NCBI RefSeq assembly: GCF_002276225.1
Contig: NZ_NQNY01000013.1
Location: 1-42,605, forward strand
Source of the DNA: Mycoplasmopsis agassizii
GTDB lineage: Bacteria; Bacillota_I; Bacilli_A; Mycoplasmatales; Metamycoplasmataceae
DNA length: 42,605 bases
Reading direction: 5' to 3'
The position numbers were made by a program, and so were the translations under genes. The notes under the pieces are model-generated. The model saw only the letters and a list, made by a program, of their open reading frames with translations. It did not search any database and was not told the DNA's origin. Below are positions 11,545 to 21,363 of the stretch, one piece after another; positions within the stretch are counted from its first letter, which is position 1, and every line of letters starts with the position of its first letter.

Positions 11545-13560
11545 AATAAAATTAAGAAAAAAATCTTATCAACTTTATTAGTTGCCCTTCCTTTGGTAAC
11601 TATCGCTAGTGCAATTGCTTGCACTAGCATCACAAATCCTGCAGATCCTGAAAAGGATGATCAAAAAGACCTTGAAACGGCTAGTAAAGCATTGGCTGCT
11701 AAAACTGATGGTTGAGGTTTGATAGGTAAAAATGCTTTTGCATTAACTTTTAAAAATTTAGAAAAACAACTGGAGAAATATAAAGAAGCAGTCAAGGTTG
11801 GTTCTCAAAGAGAAGTAATTACTTTATTAGAAAATCTCTTTAGCAAGTCTTTTACAAAAATACTAGATGGCATTAGCGTTAATAAAATTACTGTCACATC
11901 ATTAGATAATACAAGTGCAACTTTAAGTTTAAACTTGAAAAAAGATGAAGCAACTTTAAATGATATTAAAGTTAAAGTTATCAACTTAAAAGAACCTGAT
12001 TCAGCACTTGAAACTATTAAACACGAACTTGAAAATCAAACATTTGAGTTTAAATATTTAACCTACGATCTTGCTGCTAACAAATTTATTGCAGTTGAAA
12101 ATCCAACTTTAAAATTTGCTACAACAGCTGCTAAAGATTATGAAGACATTTTACATAAACCAGCAACTGAAAATGGTGGAGATGAAGCGGTTTTAAGTAC
12201 TTTATTAATTCAAACATCAGACAAGTTTAAAGAAACATTAAAAAATGCAACCTTATCTAACTTCAGTTTTAGTGCAGACAATAAAACTAGTACATTAACT
12301 ATCAAAGCAAAATTAAATCAAACAGGTCAAGCTAGTTTAGATGTAAAAATTAAAATCACTAATTTTTCAAAAGATCTTAAAACAGGTAACCTTTTAAAAC
12401 TGGCTGAGATCATCAATAATAAAGAATTTGATGCATCTAGAGCACTCACAAGAATAAACACTGACTCATCCGTTTCGGGTACTTATATTCCAATTGAAGT
12501 TTCCAATGTTGAAGGTTACAAAAAATATTTTGCAACCTTAAAATCTAATTCTTTGAAACTGTTAACCGACCTAATTAAACAACCAGGAATAAGAAAACCT
12601 GGTTTTGAAGATTATCAAGATCTAACTACAATCTTAAACCAATTTGGTTCAGATCAAAAAGTTGTAGTTAATGCATCTTTAGGAGAATCTACAGATACAA
12701 CTTTAATAATTAATATAACTTTGAAACTAACAGAAGATACCCCTGATTCAGAAATGGTTAAAGCAAGTTTTAAAATAATTAACTTTGATGATCCAAAAGA
12801 ACTGAAAAAATTTAATGACGTGGTTGAAGTTTTAAAGGCAACTGATTGACCAGTAGATGATACAGTTGAAGATTACAATGTTGCACAGCGCCGTTATTTG
12901 TCCCTTATTAAATATAATACAAAACAAGATATCAACTTATCCAATCCAACAGATCTTTTTGGAAGAGATGTTATTTTTTCAAAACTTTTAGGTTCTAAAT
13001 TTAAAGAAGCGCTAGGTAATGTATCAATTGTATATCCTGATTTTAAATTTAAAGATCGTGATCAAACAACATGAACAATCGGTTTTTTAGCTCGTTATAA
13101 AGGTCTTAAAACTACAAAATCTTTTACAATTAATATTACTAATTTAACTAAAGACATTGACTTTGAAGATGTCGAATTGCTTAAAAAAGCAGGCGAGGAT
13201 ATGAATGGCACAATACTTCATACTGAACTTACTCATTTAGATACCGGAGAAAAATCAACAACTGATCAAGCTAATGAGAGATTAAAAAAAGCATATCAAA
13301 ATAATAAATTAAGTTTATTAGACTTATATGCTTTATTAAAATTTGAAACATCAACAGGTTTGTCTAGCAAACAAAAAATTAACAAAGTTAAAAATACTTT
13401 AGCGATTTGGGGTACTTTAGATGGACCAACAATAACTGAAGCACAAGCAATACCTGAAGCTACAAAATTAACCTTAAAATTCAAAATTGGTGTTACTAAG
13501 AAAAGTGATTCCACTGAAATTTCAAGTGATTGAATTACTCTAATATTAGTAGGGTTTTAA
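11542..13560 (+). CDS. Modular surface lipoprotein A
   Basis: The 672-residue lipoprotein has a lysine-rich start, a hydrophobic segment and a lipobox ending IAC (C27), so it should be lipidated and displayed on the outer face of the membrane. The rest is a chain of roughly 110-residue beta-rich modules, each closing on a (I/V)xxINL/F motif (VKVINLKEP, IKITNFSKD, FKIINFDDP, INITNLTKD). This recalls the Mollicutes 'lipoprotein 17-related variable surface protein' families; the exact family is inferred. It is a full-length paralogue of the lipoprotein at 16133-18175. Several TGA codons are read as Trp. Expression is probably governed by the leader attenuator and the hairpin-spaced ribosome-binding site. 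Confidence 0.85.
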
Positions 13561-13574
13561 ATAAAATTGATTGC

Positions 13575-13604
13575 AAAAAAGTACGAATAAAACGTACTTT
13601 TTTT
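13575..13604. terminator. Bidirectional terminator between lipoprotein A and the metalloprotease gene
   Basis: AAAAAAGTACG and CGTACTTTTTTT form a strong A/T-flanked hairpin between two converging genes, serving the plus-strand lipoprotein and the minus-strand gene whose stop is at 13672. Confidence 0.85.
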
Positions 13605-13671
13605 AATTCATTTTAATCAATAATTATTCTAAAACATCGGTAAAAAGCCTGTTTCAGAAAACTATCAAAAA

Positions 13672-15633
13672 TTAACTGTCTGCATCAACTGTTAAATCTG
13701 TTTGTTTTTCAACCTTAACAATTCCATCTTTATCAGTTACTAATTTGTATGCATATTTTTCATAGTTAGAATACATATATGAAGTGTTTGAAGTTACAAG
13801 ATTTTGATTTTTATTAACTGGTTTTACTAATTCACTTTCTTGAACAATCGAATCATTATTTTTATCTTCTCAAAAATATAACTCTTTTGCTTTTGAAAAA
13901 TCAATTCTTGCTCCTGCATAAAAAGCAACTAATTTTTCACCTGAAAAATTGCTTGAAACAGGATCAAGATCCCTTGTCATACTTAATAAAGAACTTTTTG
14001 CTCTCATAGTAAAATCATCGGCAGTCTTTGAGTTATTGTCTCAATTTAAAAAAACTAAATCGGTTTTTACATATGGTGTAGCATAATCTCCCTTAACAAT
14101 TAGTGATTTGTATTTTTTAGCCTTTTCTTCAGTTAAAAAACCACCAACTCTAATGCTATCTTTATTGATTTTATCAAAACCAATTTTACTTGTATCTAAA
14201 GATGTTGTTGTGTGAACATCTAAGGAATTTAAAACAGTTAGGCTACTAATTTCATTATCAGCTTTTGCAGCTGCTAAATAAGTGTTGTAAAGAGCTTTTG
14301 AATTGTCATTTAAAGTGACGTTTTTATCTATAATTTTTAAAACACCGCCATAAGCAGAATTAGCTGCTATTAGCTTACCGTTTTTACCTTCAAGTCTAAT
14401 TACTAGATCTGTTTCTCAATTTCCAACACTATTTTTAACAGCACCTGAACGCAATTCAATTGTACGACTTCAATCATCTGCTAGTGCCTGATATGAAGGC
14501 CCTGGAGTTCCTGAGGGGGTATAACCTTGCGTATAAAATCAGTTTTGAAATGTGTCACCATTTTCACTTTCATCATAGTTTGAAGTTTGTGAAAGTTTTG
14601 TTCATTCACGAGCAATTAATTCAGCCATTGAATAGTGGTAGTTAATTCCTTGTTTGCTAAGTGGCCTAGAAATATAGTTACGATTTTTTGCCCGTTCTTC
14701 ACTAGTAGGATCTCATTGAGTACCTTTTAATTCTTCTGCTGTTTGATTAGGAGGTAAATTACTTTGAAAAGTGTCATAAGTCAATTGACCATTTCAATCT
14801 TTAGAGGCATTTTCAAAAAGTGCTACATCTTCAGAATTTTCTTGTGATGTGCCGTTTGACATATTAAATAATGATGAAGCTGAAAGGTAGTTACATAAAC
14901 AAGGGCCTTGTTTAATTGAACCATCATAATATGTTTTATTAACTGGTGTATTAGCATAATTTAATAATTTAGTAAAGTTATCGTAAAAATGCTTGTCGTA
15001 GTTTTTAATAAATCCATCTCTACCAGTGCGATCGATTGTTGCTTGTGTATTAGTTGAATCTAATACTTTTGAATCAAAGTCTCTATCGATATAAATACTT
15101 GCAAAATGATGAATATATTCATGTTTTAAAGTAGGTAAAATATAAGCAACTCGTTGCTGATAAGTTAAATTAGGGTTTCTTGACGCAACATCAGTTGTAG
15201 CAAAAACCTGTTTTAATTCAGGAATATATAAGCCTGCTGTGTTAGGAACTATTTCGTTTGCAAAATCAATTACTACTCCATTTAAAGCAGTGATTTCAGG
15301 ACCATAATCAATTTCCTTCATAAAAGTTCTAACAAATTCGACAATTTCAGCCTTACTAAAAAAGAATTTGTTGCTTGATTTATTTTTGTTTACATAAAAT
15401 TTTAAACCTGTTAAGCCTTCTTGATAAGTATAAGAATTTTCTGTGTCTTCTAAAAAAGTTGATTCACTTTTTTGCAAATCTGCTTCTAAATTTGTTACTT
15501 CTAATTTCAGTTCAGGGCTTTTAGGATCTGATGGTTTGTCTCCTTCATTAGAACAAGCAATTGCTGCTAAAAGTGCTGAAGTTGATAAAACTGCAGCAAC
15601 AGGTAAAAATATTTTTTTAAACTTTAATTTCAT
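13672..15633 (-). CDS. Zinc-metalloprotease-like lipoprotein (MYPU_1760-like)
   Basis: The 653-residue protein has a lipoprotein signal (KKIFL start, hydrophobic core, AIAC with C27). A zincin motif HEYIHHF places H171, E172 and H175 as zinc and catalytic residues. The family's third ligand is not certain; a glutamate in NSEDVALFE about 95 residues later is a candidate. The protein is probably anchored outside the cell and could cut host or surface proteins. About ten TGA codons are read as Trp, mostly in the C-terminal half. It is a paralogue of the membrane-anchored protein at 39618-41705 (shared HEYxHHFA, GPEI, FFSKxE and FLxxEKAxKY segments). The name follows my memory of the Mycoplasma family, not a search. 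The ATG follows AAGAGG. Confidence 0.82.
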
Positions 15634-15654
15634 AAATACCTCTTAAAATTTAAT

Positions 15655-15770
15655 AAAAAACGACACTTGTGTGCCGTTTTGTCTTGAAAATTACAATACA
15701 AAATGACACACTATTTACTAGTGAAGTACATAATTTTGTTTGTATTAAAATTTTTCATAAGTTTATTATA
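15655..15770 (-). promoter_or_regulatory. Leader-peptide attenuator of the metalloprotease-like lipoprotein
   Basis: On the minus strand, TATAAT (15770-15765) is followed after 6 nt by the ATG of a 15-codon leader ORF. Segment 0 (CACTA, 15723-15719) pairs with TAGTG (15713-15709). Segment 1 (GTGTGTCATTTTGT, 15711-15698) pairs with segment 2 (ACAAAACGGCACAC, 15682-15669) with one wobble and one mismatch. Segment 2 also pairs with segment 3 (AAAACGGCAC with GTGTCGTTTT, loop ACAA), ending in a T-tract. The leader ORF stop overlaps the start of segment 1. The design matches the leaders of lipoproteins A and B. No other minus-strand gene lies upstream for this terminator to serve. Confidence 0.65.
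15711..15758 (-). CDS. Leader peptide upstream of the metalloprotease-like lipoprotein
   Basis: A 15-codon ORF encodes MKNFNTNKIMYFTSK. The ATG lies 6 nt after TATAAT, so the message would be leaderless. The codons run through segment 0 and the TAG (15713-15711) lies at the junction of segments 0 and 1, as in lipoprotein A. The peptide is not similar in sequence to the A and B leader peptides beyond its Asn/Lys/Tyr/Phe content. Confidence 0.4.
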   Translation of the reverse strand: MKNFNTNKIMYFTSK

Positions 15771-15889
15771 TGAAAAAAATAAATTTTTCTAGAAATTCTC
15801 TAAATCAAAAATATTTTCTCCATTTGTGAAAGCAACCAAAATAAAAAACCAAAAAATATTTTTTTCTGCAGTAAAAAATATTTTTTCTT

Positions 15890-16075
15890 TAAAATAATGT
15901 CATGTATTTAAACGGTAAACAAATTTATTGAACCAATAACTTTATCATGATCAAAAAAGTCATGATTACATTTGTTTTACCTAAAAGTTAGAAAATAGTA
16001 GCAACATTTATTTATAAAAATCAAGTAAATAACTACAGCAAATGTAATCATCAAACTAGATGATTACATTTTTTT
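15890..16075 (+). promoter_or_regulatory. Leader-peptide attenuator of lipoprotein B
   Basis: TAAAAT (15890-15895) lies 6 nt before the ATG of a 29-codon leader ORF. Segment 0 (ATCATGA, 15944-15950) pairs with TCATGAT (15960-15966). Segment 1 (ATGATTACATTTG, 15962-15974) is a perfect 13-bp complement of segment 2 (CAAATGTAATCAT, 16039-16051). Segment 2 (16040-16052) forms a perfect 13-bp terminator stem with segment 3 (GATGATTACATTT, 16059-16071), followed by more T. Segments 1 and 3 are near-copies of each other. The stems differ in sequence from those of lipoprotein A at paired positions while the pairing is kept. The 64-nt loop between segments 1 and 2 holds an extra GTAG...CTAC hairpin. 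Confidence 0.68.
15902..15991 (+). CDS. Leader peptide upstream of lipoprotein B
   Basis: A 29-codon ORF begins MYLNGKQIYWTNNFIM, with one TGA as Trp. The start matches the A leader peptide (MYLN-x-KQI). The ATG is 6 nt after the -10 box and lacks a Shine-Dalgarno site. Unlike in A and C, the frame reads through segments 0 and 1 and stops at TAG 15989-15991 in the loop, so a ribosome finishing translation would cover segment 1 and leave segment 2 free to form the terminator. Confidence 0.45.
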
Positions 16076-16103
16076 AACTTAAATACTTATCGAAACAACA
16101 ATT

Positions 16104-16135
16104 AGAAAGGCTTATAGGAAATCTATAAACATATG
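16104..16135 (+). promoter_or_regulatory. Shine-Dalgarno / hairpin / AUG element of lipoprotein B
   Basis: AGAAAGG (16104-16110) is 22 nt from the ATG, exactly as in lipoprotein A. The gap holds a 6-bp hairpin (TTATAG 16112-16117, CTATAA 16123-16128, loop GAAAT). The stem sequence differs from that of A while stem length and spacing agree. Confidence 0.55.
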
Positions 16136-18175
16136 AGAAAAAAATTTAAAAAAAATATTTGATTAATTCTTGCATCTTTAGGTGCAGTATCAGTAGTAGC
16201 AACCACGATTGCTTGTACGCAAACTCCAGGTGGAGATACTAAAACACCAGAAGATCCACCAAAAACTGCAGATGAAAAAGAACTTGAAGAAGTTAAAACT
16301 GCTTTAGGTGCTAAAAGTTGAGGTTTAACTGGTAAAACTGCCTTTGCTAAAACTTTTAAACAATTGGAAACTGAATTTAGTTCGTACAAAAGTGAGGTAA
16401 AAGCAACTGACCAAGACATGGTTAAAAAACTGCTTTCAGACAACTTCGGTAAGGAATTTACTAATGCTTTAAAAACTGTGACCTTAACAAAAGTTACTTT
16501 AGAAAGTAGTGGAAAAACAACTGCAACCATGAAGTTAATTCTAAAAAAATCTGATGCAACTTTATCTAATGTTGAAGCTAAACTAATAAACTTAAAAGCA
16601 CCACAAACGAGCCTAGAAAAAATTAAAGAAAACCTTGAGAAAGAAGTTTTTGCTCTGAGGTATTTAGTGCAAGGACAAAATGGTAACTTAATTGATATCC
16701 CAAATCCTGAACTTAATTTGGCTTCTGAACAAATAGAAATTTTTAAACAAGTTTTAAAAAGCCCAACTGAACAAGGTGGTGGCGAAGCTTTTAGTGACTA
16801 CTTAGCCCTTGGTTTACCTACAAAATTTAAATCTGAAATTAAAACTGCAAAACTTGTAAATGTAACTTTTGAAGCAGATGATGATAAAGGAATTATAACA
16901 ATTTCAGCAACCTTGAAAGACACAGGACAAACATCAGTTCCTGTAACCATAAAAATTTCAAACCTTGCAAAAACTGCTAGTTTAGATGATTTGAAAAAAC
17001 TAGTAAAATTACTAGAAAACAAATCTTTTGAAGCACCCAAACCACGACAATTTGCTGCTCCAACACCAGAATTTCCTAGAAAATTTAATATTCAAAATGT
17101 ATCTACTTTAAGTGATTTTAAAACATATTTTGAGAGTTTAAAAAACCATAATCTTCTTTTATTAAAAGAATTAATTGATGAACCCGAAGCAAAATCAACA
17201 TCATCAGTTGCTTATAAAGAGTTAGTAAAATTCTTGAATGTTTTTGAACTAAGTCCAAAAACTTTTGTCAGTGCAAAGCAAGTTAGTGATGAACAATCAA
17301 AATCAACAACTATAACTTTGACTTTAAAAACAAGCAAAGATGCCCCTGATTCTGAAATGCTAACAGCAAGTTTTAAACTTGTAAACTTTGATGATGTTGA
17401 AAAAGTTAAAAAACTAGATGACACTATTAAAAAACTTGAAGCAAAAGACTGACAAGTTGATGCCAGTGTTGAAACCCAAAAAAATGATAGACAAAGACAG
17501 CTATCATTTGTTCGTTACAATCTTTCAGCGAAATTAGCAGATATTACAAGTGGAGAAAGTAAAAAAACAATCGCTGATGTTTTTAAAGAATTATTGGTAG
17601 CAGAATTTGATACATTGCTTGAAAACTTAGAAGTTGTGACTCTGGATAACAACTTCAATAACCGTGATCTAACTACCTGAACAATTGGTCTGCTTGTTAC
17701 ATATCCTGATTTAAAAACTACTAAGTTAGCTAAGATAAATATTACAAATTTAACTAAAGATGTTGATACAACTAGTGAGGTTGAACTTAAGAAAGTTACA
17801 GATAAAATTAATGGTCAACATGTAATTTCTAAACTTGCAAAAGCAGAAGGAAATAGACCAAAAAGTACTGCTGCACAAGCTGCTAGCTTTTTAAATCAAG
17901 GTTTTGAAAGAAGGCAACTACAGTTAATCAGTTTAATATTCTTTGCAGATTTAGATCAAACCACTTCAACAATTACTAAGGAACAATTAAAAGATTATAA
18001 TGATGCTTTAGTTTCTCTTTTAGTACAACCAAGTGTAGGTTTCAAAACTTTTAAAGCAACTGCAAAAGGTAAGACAGTTGAAATGAAATTCACAATTCAT
18101 GGAGCACCTAAAAATGGTAAACCTGGCATAACTAGTGAAGAATTGACTGTTACTTACGAAGGTTTTGAATCATAA
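16133..18175 (+). CDS. Modular surface lipoprotein B, paralogue of A
   Basis: The 680-residue lipoprotein has signal KKFKKNIWLILASLGAVSVV and a lipobox ending TIAC (C28). It aligns with lipoprotein A over its whole length: the opening WGLTGK-AFAKTFKQLE, DATLSNVEAKLINLKAP, KAPDSEMLTASFKLVNFDD, the DLTTWTIG segment and INITNLTKD are all matched. The modules are about 110 residues and probably beta-rich, fitting the lipoprotein-17-like surface proteins. It is likely exposed at the cell surface and may be antigenically variable. A threonine/proline-rich linker follows C28. It shares both leader devices with A, so the pair probably arose by duplication of gene and regulatory leader together, with the metalloprotease gene inverted between them. 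Confidence 0.85.
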
Positions 18176-18183
18176 AAATCAAT

Positions 18184-18217
18184 AAAAAATACTAGCTAAA
18201 TGGTGCTAGTATTTTTT
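18184..18217. terminator. Bidirectional terminator between lipoprotein B and hpt
   Basis: A perfect 13-bp stem (AAAAAATACTAGC / GCTAGTATTTTTT) lies between the converging lipoprotein B and hpt genes. Confidence 0.9.
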
Positions 18218-18227
18218 ATTGACCTGA

Positions 18228-18809
18228 TTAGTTATCGTAATCAGGGTGATTTAAAAAATCTTGGTTAAACTCTCCTACATATGGTATATTTCTTAATTTT
18301 TCTTGGTAGTCTAATCCAAAACCAACTAGGAAAACTTTTTGTTCTAGTAAAAAGCCACTTTTTTCAGGTACAAAAGTTTCTTTTCTAAATGGTTTATCAA
18401 TCAAGGTGATTGTTTTAATTGAATTAGGTTTGCGATCTTTTAAAAGTCTGACAATTTTATTAATAGTGATACCACTTTCGATAATATCTTCGACTAGTAA
18501 AACATCTTTACCACGAATATCTGCAGCTAAATCTAGCACAATTTTAACACTACCACTTGATTCATTTGCTCCTCCATAAGATGAGGCGACAATAAAATCA
18601 ATGGCATGTGTTTTTGTAACGTTACGCATTAATTCAGCCATAAAAGGCATTGAACCTTTTAAAATACCAACAAGAATTAAGTTTTGGCTATCTTTATAAG
18701 TTTCATCAACTCACTTAGCAAGCTCTTTAATTCTGTTTGAAATAGTTTGTTCATCATAAATCACTTTTTTAAAGTGAGGATGAATTTTAGTTTTATTTTC
18801 TTCAGTCAT
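18228..18809 (-). CDS. hpt: Hypoxanthine phosphoribosyltransferase
   Basis: The 193-residue enzyme joins hypoxanthine or guanine to PRPP, essential for purine salvage in an organism without de novo synthesis. The PRPP-binding loop is VLLVEDIIESGIT and the LVGILKGSMPF strand precedes it; KPNSIKTITLIDKP and VGFGLDYQEKLRNIPYVG complete the family signature. No clear Shine-Dalgarno site precedes the ATG, and a TATAAA-like element sits only a few bases upstream, so the start may be nearly leaderless. It is separated from dnk by a terminator hairpin. Confidence 0.95.
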
Positions 18810-18930
18810 AAATAAATTTTATAGATTTATCAAAATTTCTTACAATTTTTTTAAAAATTCTTGGTTTGAAGGTAATTTAGCAAAAAATAGGAAATTGCAT
18901 TAAAAAATTAACCAATAGATGTTTTTTAAT

Positions 18931-18955
18931 AAAAAATGACTCTCTATGAAAGTCA
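18931..18955 (-). terminator. Terminator after the mnmA-dnk operon
   Basis: A short stem (TGACT / AGTCA on the minus strand, 9-nt loop) is followed directly by TTTTTT, just after the dnk stop and before hpt. Confidence 0.65.
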
Positions 18956-18965
18956 AATTTAAAAA

Positions 18966-19640
18966 TTATATTTTGTTGAACTGGATTTTCTTAGCGTCGC
19001 TAATGATTTTTAAGATAGCAACAGTTTTGTCTAGAACACCTTGATGATCCAAATATGTTGTGTCAATTATAGTGTATGGAATTTTGTATTTTCTTGCAAG
19101 TTCCTCAAATTTAGGTTTGTAAATTGCATGTAGTTGTTGAAAATAAGATTCATTTAAATTGAAATTTGCAATTTCGACATCACGACCCCTGTTTTTAATT
19201 CTTTCAACAAATTTTTCGTAAGTTACATCTAAATAAATTGCATAATCAGGGATTTCATCTTCAAAAATCATCTTACTAAATAGTGAATCATAAGCATTTA
19301 AATATTTTTCGCCACTAGGTAGTAAATTTAAATAGGCAAAAATGTAATGCTCAATTGCAAAACGATCTAGAAAGATGTAATCGTAAATAGGATCAAGTTC
19401 TTCTTCAACAAATTTTTTCAAAATATTATGGAATTTAGCTGAATGAGATTCAACTACATAAGTTTGAAAAGACATTGTCAAGTGTGGTTTTTTCTCATAA
19501 AGTCATTTTAAGAAGGTGTTGAAAATTTCATCTTCTTCTTCAAATTCTGCTAGAAAAAGTGACCTAGGATAAAGTTTTTTTAAACTTTCAACTAGGGTCG
19601 ATTTTCCAGCACTAATCATTCCTGAAATACCGATAATCAT
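18966..19640 (-). CDS. Deoxynucleoside kinase
   Basis: The 224-residue protein starts MIIGISGMISAGKSTLVESL, a Walker A loop of the dCK/dGK/thymidine-kinase-2 fold. The LDRFAIEHYIFA segment, the IYLDVTYE strand and KNRGRDVE (lid arginines) follow in the usual order. It phosphorylates deoxynucleosides for dNTP salvage; which base (dA, dG or dC) cannot be decided. One TGA is read as Trp. It starts 7 nt after greA and is the last gene of the mnmA-to-dnk run. Confidence 0.9.
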
Positions 19641-19647
19641 AATAGAC

Positions 19648-20124
19648 CTAGACTGCTAAAATCTGTGCGTTATATTTTGTAGGTGCATCGATTTCAACAG
19701 TGTCGCCAACATTTGCTCCTTTTAAACTAATGGCAAGAGGGCTATCAAAAGATACTAGATTATTAAAAGGATCTGCATCAAGAGGTCCGACAATTTTGAT
19801 TTCAAAAACTTCTGATGTTGTTAAGTTTTTAAACTTAACAGTTGAACCGATTCCGATTGAATCAGTGTTATTACTTTTAATTATTTCAGCACGTGAAATA
19901 ATATTTTCAAGTTCACTAATACGATCTTCAATGATTCCTTGTTGTTCACGAGCTGCATCATATTCAGCATTTTCTGAAAGGTCACCTTGTGAACGAGCAT
20001 CTTTAATTTCTTCGATAACTCGTGGACGTTCAACTCTAATCAGATGGTCTAATTCCTTTTTATAAAGTTTCAATGTTTCTTCAGTTAAGTAAATTTTATT
20101 ATTATCTTGAATAATTTCTGACAT
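19648..20124 (-). CDS. greA: Transcription elongation factor GreA
   Basis: The 158-residue protein is the normal length. It has the N-terminal coiled coil (LKLYKKELDHL, RPRVIEEIKDARSQGDLSENAEYDAAREQQ) whose acidic tip enters the RNA polymerase secondary channel, and a C-terminal FKBP-like domain (STVKFKN, VGPLDADPFNN, SPLAISLKGANVGDTVEI). The start follows AAAGGA; an in-frame ATG further upstream lies inside the preceding gene and lacks a ribosome-binding site. Confidence 0.97.
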   Translation of the reverse strand: MSEIIQDNNKIYLTEETLKLYKKELDHLIRVERPRVIEEIKDARSQGDLSENAEYDAAREQQGIIEDRISELENIISRAEIIKSNNTDSIGIGSTVKFKNLTTSEVFEIKIVGPLDADPFNNLVSFDSPLAISLKGANVGDTVEIDAPTKYNAQILAV

Positions 20125-20134
20125 ATTAATTCCT

Positions 20135-20875
20135 TTAATTATTTTTTTCTTCAGTAGGTTCAATTTTATTTTCAAGTGCTTGCACTTGAGTAACTGCTTT
20201 TTCTACTGGTTTTACTTTTAAATTATAAATGAAAGTTAATGTTTCTTTTGATTTTATACTTGCAGTTGGTATTAATAAGTTGACTAATTTTTTCTCAAGT
20301 TTTTTTCATGATTCTTTAATATCTGCTTGCTTAGAATTTTCAATGATTGTAAGCATTCCATTATCATTTAAATCATAAAAATACTCTTCAAAAAGTTTAT
20401 CGTATTTTATATCTGCCTGATTGACTATTATTAGATCATATTTAGGCAATTTAGTGTTTTCAAATTTTGAATAATCATAGGTTTCACTTAGTTTAGATTT
20501 ATCTAAATCATCCTTATAATTACTATCAAAAACTGTTACACCTGATTGAATTTGTTTTCAAATGCTAAGTGCTAAAAAATTAGTATCACTTCCATAAACT
20601 GCAACACTTTTATAACTCTTTTGGTAGATTAAGTTTAATAGTTCTTCAAGGTCAAAAATGTTGAAAGATGATTTCAAAATAGTTTTTAAAGAACTATCTA
20701 CATCACCGCTATTTGGTCTTTTGATGTTGCTATTAAAAATATTTGCATCCTCAACTTTGAAAAGCTCTTTCTTTTTTCTAATTACAGCTTTAAACATATA
20801 AAAATAAAAAAGAAGACCTAAAATTAAAACGATTACAGCACTAACACCAAGACCAATTTTTAATCCGTCACTCAA
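20135..20875 (-). CDS. Membrane-anchored methyltransferase-like protein
   Basis: The 246-residue protein has one N-terminal transmembrane helix (about 6-30, GLGVSAVIVLILGLLFYFYMF), then a cytosolic domain with a Rossmann-like pattern: SVAVYGSDTNFLALSIW as a degenerate SAM-motif I, YDLIIVNQAD as motif II-like, and later strands. I recall a Mycoplasma family described as BC85_0335 putative methyltransferase in this operon position, but have not verified it. The best start is TTG (20875), 9 nt after GAGGA and 2 nt after the preceding stop; no ATG is well placed. The substrate is unknown. It is co-directional with ruvX and greA. Confidence 0.65.
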
Positions 20876-20877
20876 GG

Positions 20878-21360
20878 TTATTTATCCTCGCTTTTTTTGT
20901 CTTCATCAGTGCTTACTTTCAGTTTTAAGGCCTTAACCTTCGGTGCATCATTAAGATATTTACGACTTTTTTGGAATAAAAAATCAATATAATCTTTTTC
21001 ATAAATAAAATCGTATTCGAAGTAATCAAAAACTTTACGTATTAATTTTTCATGAATTTCATCCTCAGACATTCAAAGGTAAAGTATTTCCATTAAACTT
21101 TTTCGAAGTATTTCATCATCAACAAGGTTTGCTGACTGGCTTTCTTCTGAAATTTCAAAAGGATAGATTTCTCCTGCTGTAAAAATATAGATATATTTAG
21201 AATCAGTATCTACATCACTAGCAGCAAATATGTGAATACCTTCTTCTACTCCATTATCTGTGGTAAATTCAACTGTTGCTTCATCAACAAATTTTTCAAA
21301 GTTGTCTAGTTGATCTTTGAAAAATTTTTTTGCAAGTTCATTATCATTTGGCACAATCAC
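20878..21360 (-). CDS. DUF1292/YrzB-like protein
   Basis: The 160-residue acidic protein has a central segment (EFTTDNGVEEGIHIFAASD...KYIYIFTAGE) that fits the DUF1292 pattern, and it follows ruvX as yrzB follows yrrK in Bacillus (alaS-yrzL-yrrK-yrzB). The assignment rests on weak sequence likeness plus synteny. The C-terminal half (LIRKVFDYFEYDFIYEKDYIDF...) has no family I recognise. The function of DUF1292 proteins is unknown. A TGA codon at 21073 is read as Trp. Confidence 0.55.
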
Positions 21361-21363
21361 TCC

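Noticed and set aside
16123-16530. 135-codon minus-strand ORF opposite lipoprotein B
   Set aside because: It is a shadow of the lipoprotein coding strand, without a ribosome-binding site or family features.
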